From Pseudohoeflea sp964511625 (GTDB taxonomy: Bacteria; Pseudomonadota; Alphaproteobacteria; Rhizobiales; Rhizobiaceae), in assembly GCA_964511625.1 (NCBI GenBank), contig CAZEJG010000014.1, positions 17,007 to 81,006 on the forward strand: a stretch of 64,000 nt of DNA, in the 5' to 3' direction. This document shows, in pieces, positions 19,030 through 28,307 of the stretch. A program made the translations under genes and the position numbers. The stretch's first letter is position 1; the number at the start of each line of letters is the position of its first letter. The notes below the pieces were generated by a model, which made no database searches, had not been told where the DNA came from, and saw only the letters and a list, made by a program, of their open reading frames with translations.

Positions 19030-20292
19030 ATGTCCAGAGTTTCACCCTCCGTCCCCGCCGCCCTGCCCGTTTTCGACCGCGCGCGCATGAAGCTTGATCC
19101 CCGCGCGCCCGCGTTTTTCGCCGACCCCTATCCGGCCTATGCCGCCATCCAGGCAGCCGGCGGCACGGTGTTCTGGGAGAATTACGGCCATTGGTGTTTT
19201 GCGGGCTACGACACCGTCAACCGTCTGCTCCGGGACAAGCGCTTCGGCCGCCAGATCCTGCATGTGGCGAGCCGGGGAGAACTCGGCTGGCCGGACCCCG
19301 CTCCGCACACGGCCGGCTTCGATGCCGTCGAGGCGCACTCGCTTCTCGAACTCGAACCACCGGCGCACACGCGGCTGAGGACGCTGGTCAACCGCGCCTT
19401 CGTGTCGCGCCAGGTCGAACGGCTGCGCCCAGAGATCGAAAAGCTCGCCAATGAGCTAATCGACGGGTTCGAAAAGGACGGAAGCACCGAACTGATCTCG
19501 TCCTATGCGGAAATCATTCCCGTCACCGTCATCGCCGACATGCTGGGAATTCCGCGCGAGATGGGGCCGCAACTGCTCGACTGGTCGCACCGCATGGTAC
19601 GGATGTACATGTTCGGGCGCGACAGACAGGTGGAGGACGAGGCCAACGAAGCCGCCCTCGCCTTTTCGGACTATATCCGATCGGTCATTGCCGAGCGCCG
19701 CAGATCGCCCGGCAGCGATCTCATCTCGCACATGCTGACGGCGCGCGAGGGCGCTGATGCGCTGATCGAGGGCGAGGTCGTCTCCACCTCGATCCTGCTG
19801 CTCAATGCCGGTCACGAGGCTACCGTCCACCAGATCGGCAACGCGGTTGCGACCATCATCGGTCGGGGGCTCGAGGCACGATCGATCTTCGGCGGCGACG
19901 AGAAGACAACCGCACTCGCCGTCGAGGAACTGATGCGGATCGATCCACCGCTGCACATGTTCACCCGCTATGCGCTGACCGACTGCGAGCCGGTTCCGGG
20001 CGTCGAGGTGAAGAAGGGCGACACGATCGGGCTCATGCTGGCCGCAGCCGGGCGCGATCCGGACCGCTTTCCGGACCCCGACCGCTTCGTCGCCGACCGC
20101 GACGACGGGACCCATCTGGCTTTTGGCGCGGGCATCCACTTCTGCATCGGCGCACCGCTCGCCCGCCTCGAACTGCAAGTGGCGCTGCCGGTTCTCTTCC
20201 GTCGAATCCCGAACCTCAGCCTTGCGACCGCGCCGAAGTGGCGCGACGCCTTCCATTTCCGCGGTGTCGAGCGGCTCGATCTCGAATGGTGA
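19030..20292 (+). CDS. Cytochrome P450
   Basis: A 420-aa soluble bacterial P450 monooxygenase. The heme-thiolate loop FGAGIHFCIGAPLARLEL gives Cys372; the I-helix oxygen-activation motif is LLLNAGHEATVH; the K-helix ExxR is VEELMR; and LLELEPPAHTRLRTLVNRAF is the C-helix region of CYP107/CYP102-like bacterial enzymes. No redox partner (ferredoxin or reductase) gene is adjacent, so it must use one encoded elsewhere. Substrate unknown. It is divergent from clpP and convergent with the cupin gene, whose stop is only 3 bp away. The location next to clpP is not part of the conserved protease block and may be an insertion in this lineage. Confidence 0.93.
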   Translation: MSRVSPSVPAALPVFDRARMKLDPRAPAFFADPYPAYAAIQAAGGTVFWENYGHWCFAGYDTVNRLLRDKRFGRQILHVASRGELGWPDPAPHTAGFDAVEAHSLLELEPPAHTRLRTLVNRAFVSRQVERLRPEIEKLANELIDGFEKDGSTELISSYAEIIPVTVIADMLGIPREMGPQLLDWSHRMVRMYMFGRDRQVEDEANEAALAFSDYIRSVIAERRRSPGSDLISHMLTAREGADALIEGEVVSTSILLLNAGHEATVHQIGNAVATIIGRGLEARSIFGGDEKTTALAVEELMRIDPPLHMFTRYALTDCEPVPGVEVKKGDTIGLMLAAAGRDPDRFPDPDRFVADRDDGTHLAFGAGIHFCIGAPLARLELQVALPVLFRRIPNLSLATAPKWRDAFHFRGVERLDLEW

Positions 20293-20295
20293 GTG

Positions 20296-20640
20296 TCAGA
20301 GCCTGATCACATAGTCCTTGCGAGTCGTTTCAAGCACTTCCCAGGTTCCCTTGAAGCCGGGCCTGAGGATAAAGCTGTCGCCGGCGCGCACGGTGACGGC
20401 CGCGCCACCCTCCTCGGTCAGAACCGAAACGCCAGACAGGATCCTGCAGTATTCCCACTCGTCATAGGAGATGCGCCATTTGCCGGGTGTGGCTTCCCAG
20501 ATGCCGCAATAAAGCCCGTCGCGCTCCTCGACGTTCCAGGTCGTGAAATGCGGATCGCCGGAGATCACCCGGTCGGCGGCGGGCGCGTCATGCTCGGCGG
20601 CGGCCGCATCGGTGGTCAGGCTGAGAAAGGTGTCGGACAT
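20296..20640 (-). CDS. Cupin-domain protein (EutQ/DUF861-like)
   Basis: A 114-aa single-domain cupin. The pattern YCGIWEATPGKWRISYDEWEYCRILSG followed by AAVTVRAGDSFILRPGFKGTWEV fits the two cupin motifs of the DUF861/EutQ-type family, with Glu in place of some metal-ligand histidines. It may be enzymatic or regulatory; function unknown. I chose ATG 20640 (MSDTFLSL) because AGGAG lies ~7 bases upstream; an in-frame upstream extension reads as proline-rich and has no homology look. It is convergent with the P450 gene. Confidence 0.75.
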   Translation of the reverse strand: MSDTFLSLTTDAAAAEHDAPAADRVISGDPHFTTWNVEERDGLYCGIWEATPGKWRISYDEWEYCRILSGVSVLTEEGGAAVTVRAGDSFILRPGFKGTWEVLETTRKDYVIRL

Positions 20641-20751
20641 GGCGCGCTCCTCGTCGTCGGTTTCGTCAGGTGGAGGGAGCGCCGGATCAGGCGCGAAAGT
20701 CAAGCTCCCGCCGGTGCGGCAACGCCGGCGGGAGCGACGCGCGAGATGATG

Positions 20752-21333
20752 TCAGGCAACATCCTCGCGTGTGGGAGCCCTCTTCCGGCCGGTGATCATG
20801 GCCCGGACGAGGTTTTCACGGTGTTCGAAACTGGCGAGAACGACGCCAGCAACATGCAGTGCGATCAATCCGAGCGTGGCGTAGACCACGGTCTTGTGGA
20901 CGTCCTCGACCCATGCGACGCCCCAATAGGCATCGGTCTCCATCATGTAGCCGGTTGTGGCGATCACGGCGATTGCCGCAATGAGAGCCAGAACCATCGC
21001 CCCGCCGGCCGGGTTGTGACCGACATGGCGGCGCGCCTTCATCTTCACGGCATCGCCGAGATAGCCGGCGACAGCGGAAGGACCGCGCACGAAAGACGCG
21101 AACCGGGCATGACGCGGGCCGACGAGACCCCACAGGATGCGAAAACCGATCAGACCGGCGACGATATAGCCCGCCGTTTCGTGGGCGCTCTTCCACTCGT
21201 CACCAGTGACGAAAGCGAAGAAGAACAAGCCAACCAGCGACCAGTGGAACAGCCGCACCAGCGGGTCCCACACCCGGATGGTAGCCGGCGAAGTGCCTTC
21301 GCCGGCCTGACCTGCTGCGGATGCGGCATCCAT
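20752..21333 (-). CDS. Cytochrome b561-type membrane protein
   Basis: A 193-aa diheme cytochrome b561-like protein (bacterial CybB/DUF4405-like). Four hydrophobic helices are visible, with histidines suited to heme ligation: RLFHWSLVGLFFFAFV, SAHETAGYIVAGLIGFRILWG, a central NPAGGAMVLALIAAIAVIATTG and VHKTVVYATLGLIALHVAGVV. It would pass electrons across or within the inner membrane. Start ATG 21333 overlaps the PepSY gene stop by one base (TGATG), so translation is coupled. PepSY-b561 pairs are frequent in proteobacteria and are often controlled by an adjacent two-component system, as found here in divergent orientation. Confidence 0.85.
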   Translation of the reverse strand: MDAASAAGQAGEGTSPATIRVWDPLVRLFHWSLVGLFFFAFVTGDEWKSAHETAGYIVAGLIGFRILWGLVGPRHARFASFVRGPSAVAGYLGDAVKMKARRHVGHNPAGGAMVLALIAAIAVIATTGYMMETDAYWGVAWVEDVHKTVVYATLGLIALHVAGVVLASFEHRENLVRAMITGRKRAPTREDVA

Positions 21334-21608
21334 CAGTCGTCGCCCTTGTGATCGGAGACGGCGCCGGTCATCGGATCGAAATAGATTTCGGCCTTGTTGC
21401 CGTTCTTGTCGATGCCGTAGACCTCGTAGCATCCGTCCTCGACCTTCACCCGGCGGACGTCGTAACCCATGTCCTTGGCGGCAGCCTTGATGGCGTCCTC
21501 GGATTTCCACTGGTCCCGGGGTGCGCTGGTGCATTCCGAGGCGGAAGCGGCCAGCGGGACCGAAAGAACTGCGGTTGCAAGAGCGAGAGGGGCGATGAAC
21601 TTGAACAT
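21333..21608 (-). CDS. Exported PepSY-domain protein
   Basis: A 91-aa periplasmic protein with signal peptide (MFKFIAPLALATAVLSVPLAASA, cleavage probably before SECTS). The mature part is one PepSY-like domain: KSEDAIKAAAKDMGYDVRRVKVEDGCYEVYGIDKNGNKAEIYFDPMTGAV is the usual helix-strand pattern, with two cysteines likely disulfide-bonded. I chose ATG 21608 because GGAG is correctly placed ~5-8 bases before it; an ATG four codons upstream (21620) lacks this. Coupled to the b561 gene. PepSY domains inhibit proteases or sense the periplasm (family knowledge); the target here is unknown. Confidence 0.82.
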   Translation of the reverse strand: MFKFIAPLALATAVLSVPLAASASECTSAPRDQWKSEDAIKAAAKDMGYDVRRVKVEDGCYEVYGIDKNGNKAEIYFDPMTGAVSDHKGDD

Positions 21609-21732
21609 GCGTTTCTCCATTGTTGGACGGCGCGGATGCCGTTGACGGGACCGGTTATCGCAGTGTCCGGATGACAGGAGCCTGATCGCGATTGTCAGTG
21701 ATTTGTCATTTTCGAAGCGCTAGCATCGTCCC

Positions 21733-22032
21733 ATGCGCCGTTTTCTTGCCTTAGCCCTCCCGCTTCTTGCCCTCTTCGCCGTCGTTGCCCATGCGGACGA
21801 TGATCGTGATGAACTGTCGGCAGCAGCCCGTTCCGGTCCGCTGCTGCCTCTGTCCGACATTCTCGACAGTCTCGCCGGACGGATCGACGGACGGATTGCC
21901 GATATCGAGTTCGAGAACGAGCACGGCCAACCGATGTACGAGATCTACTGGATCGACGGGAACGGACGGCGGCAGGAGCTGCATGTCGACGCTCGCGACG
22001 GACGGATCCTCGGCAAAGAAGAGGACGACTAG
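21733..22032 (+). CDS. Exported PepSY-domain protein before two-component genes
   Basis: A 99-aa protein with a signal peptide (MRRFLALALPLLALFAVVAHA) and a single PepSY-like domain (LSDILDSLAGRIDGRIADIEFENEHG, YEIYWIDGNGRRQELHVDARDGRIL). It is the first gene of an operon with a response regulator (2 bp downstream) and a histidine kinase. This order mirrors feuN-feuP-feuQ in Sinorhizobium, where small periplasmic FeuN restrains kinase FeuQ (established there); a similar role here is inference. It is divergent from a second PepSY gene across a 124-bp promoter region. Confidence 0.82.
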   Translation: MRRFLALALPLLALFAVVAHADDDRDELSAAARSGPLLPLSDILDSLAGRIDGRIADIEFENEHGQPMYEIYWIDGNGRRQELHVDARDGRILGKEEDD

Positions 22033-22034
22033 CC

Positions 22035-22709
22035 TTGCGCATTCTTGTCATCGAGGACGACCGGCGCATCCGCACCGACATCACCACGACGCTCGAGGCA
22101 GCGGGCTATGTGGTCGACACGGCGGAGGACGGCGAAGACGGCTGGCATCTCGGCGACACGGAAACCTACGGCGCGGCGATCCTCGATCTGGGTCTGCCGC
22201 AGATGGACGGCCTGACGGTCCTGAAGAAGTGGCGCGCGGCGGGAAAAACGCTTCCAGTCCTGGTACTGACCGCGCGCGGTACCTGGAGCGAGCGGGTCGA
22301 GGGAATCGACGCCGGGGCGGACGACTATCTGCCCAAACCGTTCCGGATGGAGGAGCTGCTTGCGCGGCTGCGCGCGATCATCCGGCGCTCGGGAGGTCAC
22401 GCGACACCGGTCATTTCGGCGGGCGACGTCGAACTCGATCCACGACAGATGCGCATCAGCGTGGCCGGTGTGCCGGTGGCGCTCTCGCCGCAGGAATACC
22501 GGCTCGTCGCCTATCTGATGATGAACAAGGACCGCGTCGTCTCGCAGCAGGAGCTCTCCGAGCACCTGCAGTCGGTGCATTTCGACCGCGAATCCAACGC
22601 CGTCGAAGTGCTGGTCGGCCGTGCTCGCCGCAAACTGCCGTCAGGCCTCATCGAGACGCGCCGCGGCTTCGGCTACATCCTCCACGCCGACCGGACGGAC
22701 GAGGAATGA
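22035..22709 (+). CDS. OmpR-family response regulator
   Basis: A 224-aa two-component regulator. The receiver domain (~1-115) has acidic pocket EDD at 7-9, phospho-acceptor Asp51 (AAILDLGLPQMDG), Thr in VLTARGTW and Lys in YLPKPFRMEELL; a winged-helix DNA-binding domain follows from ~130 (LSPQEYRLVAYLMM, ESNAVEVLVGRARRKL, ETRRGFGYIL). The start is TTG 22035, 2 bp after the PepSY stop; no ATG fits. It overlaps the kinase by 4 bp (ATGA). The closest known architecture is FeuP of rhizobia, but orthology would need a tree. Confidence 0.9.
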   Translation: MRILVIEDDRRIRTDITTTLEAAGYVVDTAEDGEDGWHLGDTETYGAAILDLGLPQMDGLTVLKKWRAAGKTLPVLVLTARGTWSERVEGIDAGADDYLPKPFRMEELLARLRAIIRRSGGHATPVISAGDVELDPRQMRISVAGVPVALSPQEYRLVAYLMMNKDRVVSQQELSEHLQSVHFDRESNAVEVLVGRARRKLPSGLIETRRGFGYILHADRTDEE

Positions 22710-24070
22710 AGCTCTGGCGCTCGCTGCGGTTCCGGCTCTTCGTCGGCGCCGCGATCGTCATCATGGTGGCGCTGACCGTCACCGGCCTGTCGCTCGCCGG
22801 CCTTTTCACCCGCCACCTCGAACGGCGGATCGGCCAGGAACTCGACACCCATCTCGAACAGCTGACCAGCAGCCTGAACATCGGCACGGACGGTGCGCTG
22901 ACGCTGACGCGTGAGCCGATGGACCCTCGTTTCCAGAAGATTTTCGGCGGGCTTTACTGGCAGGTCCTCGACCAGACGACCGGACAGAGCCTCAAGTCGC
23001 GATCGCTCTGGGACGCGACGCTCACCCTGCCCGACGATACGCTGGTCCCGGGCGACACGCATAGCCACGATCTCGTCGGTCCGCAGCAATCCGTGCTTCT
23101 GGCGCATGAGCGGCTCTTCACCATCCGCATGGCCGACGGCGACCACCTCCTGCGGGTCACCGTGGCCATCGACCGGTCGGAAATACAGGCGCTCGCCTCG
23201 GGCTTCTCGCGCGATCTGGCGCTCGTCCTGGCTGGTCTGGGCCTCGTCCTGATGCTCGGCCTGTGGGCCCAGGTAACAAGCGGCCTCGGCCCAATACGAG
23301 GTCTGCAGAATGCCGTGGCGGCGATCCGCTCAGGCGAGCGCCAGCGCATCGCCGCCGAGGAAGCCCCGCCGGAAGTCGTTCCGCTCGTTGAAGGATTCAA
23401 CTCGCTTCTCGACATGCGCGACGCGGAAATGGTGCGTGCCCGCGACCGCGCGGCCGACCTTGCTCACGGGCTGAAGACGCCGCTCACGGCGCTCGCCAGC
23501 GACGTCGAGAGGCTGCGCCAGCGCGGCGAGACCGAAATTGCCGACGACATCCACGCGCTCGCCGAGCGCATGCGGCGACATATGGAACGGGAGCTGGCGC
23601 GGGCGCGGATGCGCCATGGGCTCGGTTCGGTCATGGCCGATGTCGGCGCGACTGCTGAGGCGCTGGTGCGCACCCTCAAGCGGACGCCGGCGGGAGAAGC
23701 GATCGCCTTCGAGACGGCGATCGAACCCGGCCTCAAGGCTGCGGTGGACTCCTCGGATCTCGCCGAAATTCTCGGCAACCTGCTCGAAAACGCGGTCCGG
23801 CATGCGAAGGCCGTCGTACGAATCGCCGCAGAACAGCGGACGGACGGCGTGGAGATCGCGATTAGCGACGACGGGCCGGGACTGAGCGAAGGACAGGCCG
23901 AAATGCTGGTCGGCCGCGGACGACGTCTCGACAGTCAGGGTCTGGGCGCAGGTCTGGGCCTTGCCATCGTTTCCGATATCCTCGCCGCGAATGGCGGCGC
24001 GCTCCGCCTGTCACGAGCCGCAGATCTCGGCGGTCTCTGCGTGACGGTGACGCTTCCGGGAAACGATTGA
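22706..24070 (+). CDS. Sensor histidine kinase
   Basis: A 454-aa membrane kinase. Helix 1 (~12-32, FVGAAIVIMVALTVTGLSLAGLF), a periplasmic loop of ~140 residues, helix 2 (~172-192, LALVLAGLGLVLMLGLW), a short HAMP-like linker (GLGPIRGLQNAVAAIRSGER), then the dimerisation domain with His254 in DLAHGLKTPLTAL, and the ATPase domain with N-box LLENAVRHA, G1 SDDGPGL and G2 GLGAGLGLAIV. ATG 22706 overlaps the response-regulator stop. The periplasmic loop may contact the PepSY proteins encoded beside it; this is inference from operon structure. Confidence 0.9.
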   Translation: MKLWRSLRFRLFVGAAIVIMVALTVTGLSLAGLFTRHLERRIGQELDTHLEQLTSSLNIGTDGALTLTREPMDPRFQKIFGGLYWQVLDQTTGQSLKSRSLWDATLTLPDDTLVPGDTHSHDLVGPQQSVLLAHERLFTIRMADGDHLLRVTVAIDRSEIQALASGFSRDLALVLAGLGLVLMLGLWAQVTSGLGPIRGLQNAVAAIRSGERQRIAAEEAPPEVVPLVEGFNSLLDMRDAEMVRARDRAADLAHGLKTPLTALASDVERLRQRGETEIADDIHALAERMRRHMERELARARMRHGLGSVMADVGATAEALVRTLKRTPAGEAIAFETAIEPGLKAAVDSSDLAEILGNLLENAVRHAKAVVRIAAEQRTDGVEIAISDDGPGLSEGQAEMLVGRGRRLDSQGLGAGLGLAIVSDILAANGGALRLSRAADLGGLCVTVTLPGND

Positions 24071-24106
24071 GGCGGTCCTCGCTTCTCCGAAACGGTCAGG
24101 TCGCAA

Positions 24107-27100
24107 TCAGTAATCGCGCTCGAAGAAGATGCCGCCCTTGGTCTCGCCGTCGGAACTGGCCGAGCCGCGCAGCTTGATGCCCCGGCCGACATCGAGGTCG
24201 ATGGTCGCCTTGCCGGACCCAGCCGACGTTCCCTGCTCGATGCCGAAATAGGTGCGGTCGTTGAGATACTTTCCGACGCCAACCGAGGTCTCGCCTTCCT
24301 CGTTGGTGCGGACGTCGAGATTGTCGATGCCGGTCGCCTCGCGCAACTTGCCGACGAGTCCCCCGCCCGATGTGACACCGGTCAGTTCGGCCGCGGCACT
24401 GGCCAGTTGCGCAATCTGCAGCGGCGAGAGGTCGGAGAGCGAACGCCCGAAAACCAGAAGCGCCAGGATCTCGTCATCGGGCAGCGAGGGCGAGGAGGTG
24501 AAGTCGAATTCCGGGCTGGTCGCCGGACCGTTGACGAGAACGGTCGCTGTAGCGGTGCCTGCGCTTGTCGAGGCCGAGAAATCGAGATTAGGGATCAGCG
24601 AGCCGGCGAAGTTGATCCGGCCGGAATCGAATTCCAGCCGCTTTCCGAGTACATCCAGACGACCGCGCACCAGATCGAAACCGCCAACGGCGACCGGATT
24701 GGCCGTCGTTCCCTTCAGCGTCAGCGATCCGCCGAATTCCGCATCAATGCCGCGACCACGCACGAAGATGCGCTGCGGTGCGTTGATCTGGAGATCGAGA
24801 CCGATCCCCCCGCCCGCACCGCTGCCTTCGTCAGCCTTCAGCCGCTCGTCCTGTGCACGCACCGCCGCATCGGCATTGCGGTGATCGACGTCGAGCTGCG
24901 AGATCGAGTCGGGCAGCGCGTCGGGCACTGTGATTGTCGTCTGATCGAGATTGAGCCGGCCGCCGAGCGTCGGTTGGTTGGCGAGCGGGCCGGTGACCGT
25001 CAAATCGGCATTGAAGCGGGTGGCGACAAGCCGGCCGTCGGCGTAACGCCCGTTGGCGACCTTGACCGAAAGATCGGCGGGGTATCCGGAATTGGGATCG
25101 AGGCCGATCGAGCCCGCTCCGGTCAACTGACCGCCCGTCGAAAGCTCGCCGTTGAGCGAACGGATCCGGACGCTCTGACGATCGAGCGATATCTCGGTGG
25201 CGAGATTGTTGATCGCGATGCCGGACCCGGTGTCGATGAAGCGGGCGTCGGAAGAGCGGATCGTGCCGTTGTAGTCGGGCGAGGTGACAGTGCCACCGAC
25301 ACTCATGTTGACCGCGGCGGTTCCGTCGAGAACCAGCCCCTGTGCGGCCAATCGCGCCGCGACAAGCGAGAACGGCGCGGTGCCATTGGCGTTGATCGAG
25401 AGCGACCTCGCGCCCGTAAGCCCCACCTTGCCGTCGGCATTGAGTTGAAGCCCGCCGCCGGCGGCAGTGGCGTTGAAATCGACCGCATCGCCGCGATAGG
25501 CGCCCTTCGCCGTGACCGAGAGCGAGGGAGCATCGATCGGCACCAGCGAATTGATCGACACGCTGCCGGCGGTCAGGTCGTAGCGCGCCACCGGTGCCGA
25601 CGGCTTGCCCTCGACGCTGACTGTGCCCGAGACACTGCCGCGCAAGCCTGTGCCGGGCGCTACCGCATCGATCGCCGTCAGCGGCACGCCCTTCAGGCGA
25701 ATGGCGAGATCGAGCGCCTCGCCGCCGGCGCTTCCGGAGACCGAGACGCTGCCGCCTCCCGGTGAGAGAACCAGATTGCCGATCTGTGCCGCGCCGTCGC
25801 GCACCGTGACTGTCGCCTGCTCGGAGAGCGTGACCGGCAGGTTGCGATAGGTGACACGCGCCGTATCGAGTTCGATCTGGGTGGCGCCGTCGGCCTGCTT
25901 CAAACGGCCCGCGACCTTGACCGGGCTGCCGTCGGCGGTGGCATCGCCGGTAAAGGTCGTCCAGCCATCATCAAGCGCGACATCGACACTGACGCCCCGG
26001 ATCGCGGTGCCGCCGGCATCCACCGTGTCGACCTTGGCGGTGCCCGAGACTTTCGGGGCGGCGAGATAGTCGTCGACCGTGGCGTTCAGCCGGGCGTCGG
26101 AGACCGAAAAACCGGTGCCGGAGAGTTTTGGCAGGTCGATATTGGCGGACAGCAGAGGGATGTCGTCCTCGACGGAGAAGACCAGCCGGCCCTGCCCCTG
26201 CCCTGCGATCTCGACGCCGGCGAGTGCCGCCAGCGCACCGATCTCCTTCAGATCGAGATCGACCGAGCCGGAGGGACGGAATTGCCCGTCGAGCGTCAGC
26301 GCGCCCGAGATCGTATTGTCTTCCACCTGCAGCCGCATAGGATCGATCACACTCCGGCCGCCCTGACTCGCGAGCGTCGCGGTGCCGACCATCGGCTTGC
26401 CGAGATAGGTACCGGAAATCCGGACGTCGGCGGTCGGGTTCGCCTCTTCGAGCTTGCCCTGGGCGGTGATGGCGAGATCCTCCACCGGCTTGCCGTCGAC
26501 GGCGATGTTGTCGCCTTCGACAGAGACGGAGAATTCCGGGGCGAAGACGGTTCCAGCAATATCGGCATTCAGCGCCAACGATCCGGTCGCCAGCGGGTTG
26601 AGGGCGGCGACGTTTTCGAGATTGGCGGCAATCTTTGCCGAGATCGCCTTGTCGGCCGCCAGATCGGCCGAGCCGGTCACCGTCAGCGCCCGTGCGCCGA
26701 TTTCGAGGTTTGAGACGGAGACGGCGTTGTCGCCGGGCAGCGAGACGTCGGTCGATATCGTGACATCGCGGCCGATCGTGTCGGGCAGATTGTCGGCGAG
26801 CACCGCCGAGTTCAGCCGGCCTTCGAGACGGCCGGAGCCGGTCAAGGCCGCGGTATCGATATCGCCGGCGAATTCGAGCGCCACCGTTCCGGTCTCGACC
26901 CGCGTGGCGGTCGTCGAGAAGGCGCTGCCGTCGAGGGTGAAATCGGAGGTGAGCGAGACGTTGCCGGCCAGCGCCTTGGCGAGCGTCGCATTGGCCGCAC
27001 CGGCGGAGCTTGCCGTCAGCCGCGCTGTGCCGGAGCCGGAGCGGGAGGACAGGTCGAAATCCGGGAGTTCGGCATGGAGCGCAAGATCCTCGGCGGTCAG

Positions 27101-28306
27101 CTGCGCGCTGTCGACCGAAGGCAGCGTGGCATCGAGCGTGAGGTCTGCGGCTCCGGCCTCACCTGCCAACGCAAGCTCGAGACGGGAGAGTGCCAACGCC
27201 ACCTGCCCCTCGCCTTCGCCGAACGAGAGACGCACAGGGCCGTCGGCGCCGGTCACTGTGGCGGCAAAGTCGGATTTCCCTTCGCGGGCGATCCGGCCCT
27301 TGCCCTCGGCATGGAGGCTCTGGTTGTCGAGGGAGAAGACCTCGAGCTGCACCCCGGCGTTCTCCGACTCGACGAGCCCGGAAGCAATGAGATCGCTGCT
27401 GCCTTCGAAGAGGTCGGCGATTGTCGGAGGCAGGAACCGGCCGATCTGGCCGCTGGCGTTTGCGTCGAAGACGTGCCCCTGCTCCACCGCCTTGATGTTG
27501 GCGCGGGCCGAGGCCACCTGGCTGCCGTCGATCGCGCCGGTGACGTCCATCTTCCAGTCATCGAGCGTTCCTTCGGTCTCGGCCGAGAGGTCGATCGCCT
27601 GGTTTTCCGGCAGGCCGGCCAGCCGGGCGATCACGCCACCCGCGGGTTCGGCGAGGTCGGCATCGAGGTCGAAGCGCTTTTCGGGCAGGTTGATATTGGC
27701 GTTCAGACGAAGCGATCCGCCGGCGCCGTCGATACGATCGAGATTGATGCTGGTATCGACGTCGGACAGGTCCGAATTGACCATCAGCTTGCCGCCGGTC
27801 GAAAACCGCGCCTCGACGCCCGCGACTTCTTCGCCGACGAGAATGTCAGGAAGATCAAACTCTTCGATGGCGACATTGACAGGGAGATTCAGCGCTCCGG
27901 AACTTTCGCTCTCCTTGTCGCCGGCCTTGGGAAGCCGGATCATATTGACATGGTCGACGTGCAGACGGTCGATCGCGAGCCCCGACGAGAACAGTGCGAA
28001 AGGCGACCAGTCGACCTCGATACCGTCGAGACGCAGCCAGGGATTGCCCTCCCCGTCGCCGATGACGAGATACTCGACACGCGTATCGCCGCTGATGAGC
28101 CCGGTGACGCCGGCGAGGTCGACCGACTGGACCTCATTGGAGCCCAGCCGGTTGACGATGAGCGCGATCATCCTGCCGCCCGGCACGGTGGCGACGAGAA
28201 AGATCACCGCTGCGATAAGGATGATGACGAGAGCTGCCAGCCCCTGGAGGGACCAGATCGCCGCCTTCCGGCGACGGCTGCGTTTCCTGCGCGGTTTTTC
28301 TGCCAT
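24107..28306 (-). CDS. tamB: Translocation and assembly module protein TamB
   Basis: A 1399-aa inner-membrane-anchored periplasmic bridge that partners outer-membrane TamA; now also implicated in phospholipid transport (family knowledge). A basic N-terminus (RRKRSRRRK) precedes one helix (~18-40, LQGLAALVIILIAAVIFLVATVPGG). Then comes a long repetitive beta-rich region characteristic of the AsmA/VPS13-like groove, and the C-terminal TamB (DUF490) domain, including PEFDFTSSPSLPDDEILALLVFG and the terminal YFGIEQG...KGGIFFERDY. ATG 28306 starts one base after the tamA stop. The frame is open upstream but that would overlap tamA. Confidence 0.95.
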   Translation of the reverse strand: MAEKPRRKRSRRRKAAIWSLQGLAALVIILIAAVIFLVATVPGGRMIALIVNRLGSNEVQSVDLAGVTGLISGDTRVEYLVIGDGEGNPWLRLDGIEVDWSPFALFSSGLAIDRLHVDHVNMIRLPKAGDKESESSGALNLPVNVAIEEFDLPDILVGEEVAGVEARFSTGGKLMVNSDLSDVDTSINLDRIDGAGGSLRLNANINLPEKRFDLDADLAEPAGGVIARLAGLPENQAIDLSAETEGTLDDWKMDVTGAIDGSQVASARANIKAVEQGHVFDANASGQIGRFLPPTIADLFEGSSDLIASGLVESENAGVQLEVFSLDNQSLHAEGKGRIAREGKSDFAATVTGADGPVRLSFGEGEGQVALALSRLELALAGEAGAADLTLDATLPSVDSAQLTAEDLALHAELPDFDLSSRSGSGTARLTASSAGAANATLAKALAGNVSLTSDFTLDGSAFSTTATRVETGTVALEFAGDIDTAALTGSGRLEGRLNSAVLADNLPDTIGRDVTISTDVSLPGDNAVSVSNLEIGARALTVTGSADLAADKAISAKIAANLENVAALNPLATGSLALNADIAGTVFAPEFSVSVEGDNIAVDGKPVEDLAITAQGKLEEANPTADVRISGTYLGKPMVGTATLASQGGRSVIDPMRLQVEDNTISGALTLDGQFRPSGSVDLDLKEIGALAALAGVEIAGQGQGRLVFSVEDDIPLLSANIDLPKLSGTGFSVSDARLNATVDDYLAAPKVSGTAKVDTVDAGGTAIRGVSVDVALDDGWTTFTGDATADGSPVKVAGRLKQADGATQIELDTARVTYRNLPVTLSEQATVTVRDGAAQIGNLVLSPGGGSVSVSGSAGGEALDLAIRLKGVPLTAIDAVAPGTGLRGSVSGTVSVEGKPSAPVARYDLTAGSVSINSLVPIDAPSLSVTAKGAYRGDAVDFNATAAGGGLQLNADGKVGLTGARSLSINANGTAPFSLVAARLAAQGLVLDGTAAVNMSVGGTVTSPDYNGTIRSSDARFIDTGSGIAINNLATEISLDRQSVRIRSLNGELSTGGQLTGAGSIGLDPNSGYPADLSVKVANGRYADGRLVATRFNADLTVTGPLANQPTLGGRLNLDQTTITVPDALPDSISQLDVDHRNADAAVRAQDERLKADEGSGAGGGIGLDLQINAPQRIFVRGRGIDAEFGGSLTLKGTTANPVAVGGFDLVRGRLDVLGKRLEFDSGRINFAGSLIPNLDFSASTSAGTATATVLVNGPATSPEFDFTSSPSLPDDEILALLVFGRSLSDLSPLQIAQLASAAAELTGVTSGGGLVGKLREATGIDNLDVRTNEEGETSVGVGKYLNDRTYFGIEQGTSAGSGKATIDLDVGRGIKLRGSASSDGETKGGIFFERDY

Positions 28307-28307
28307 G

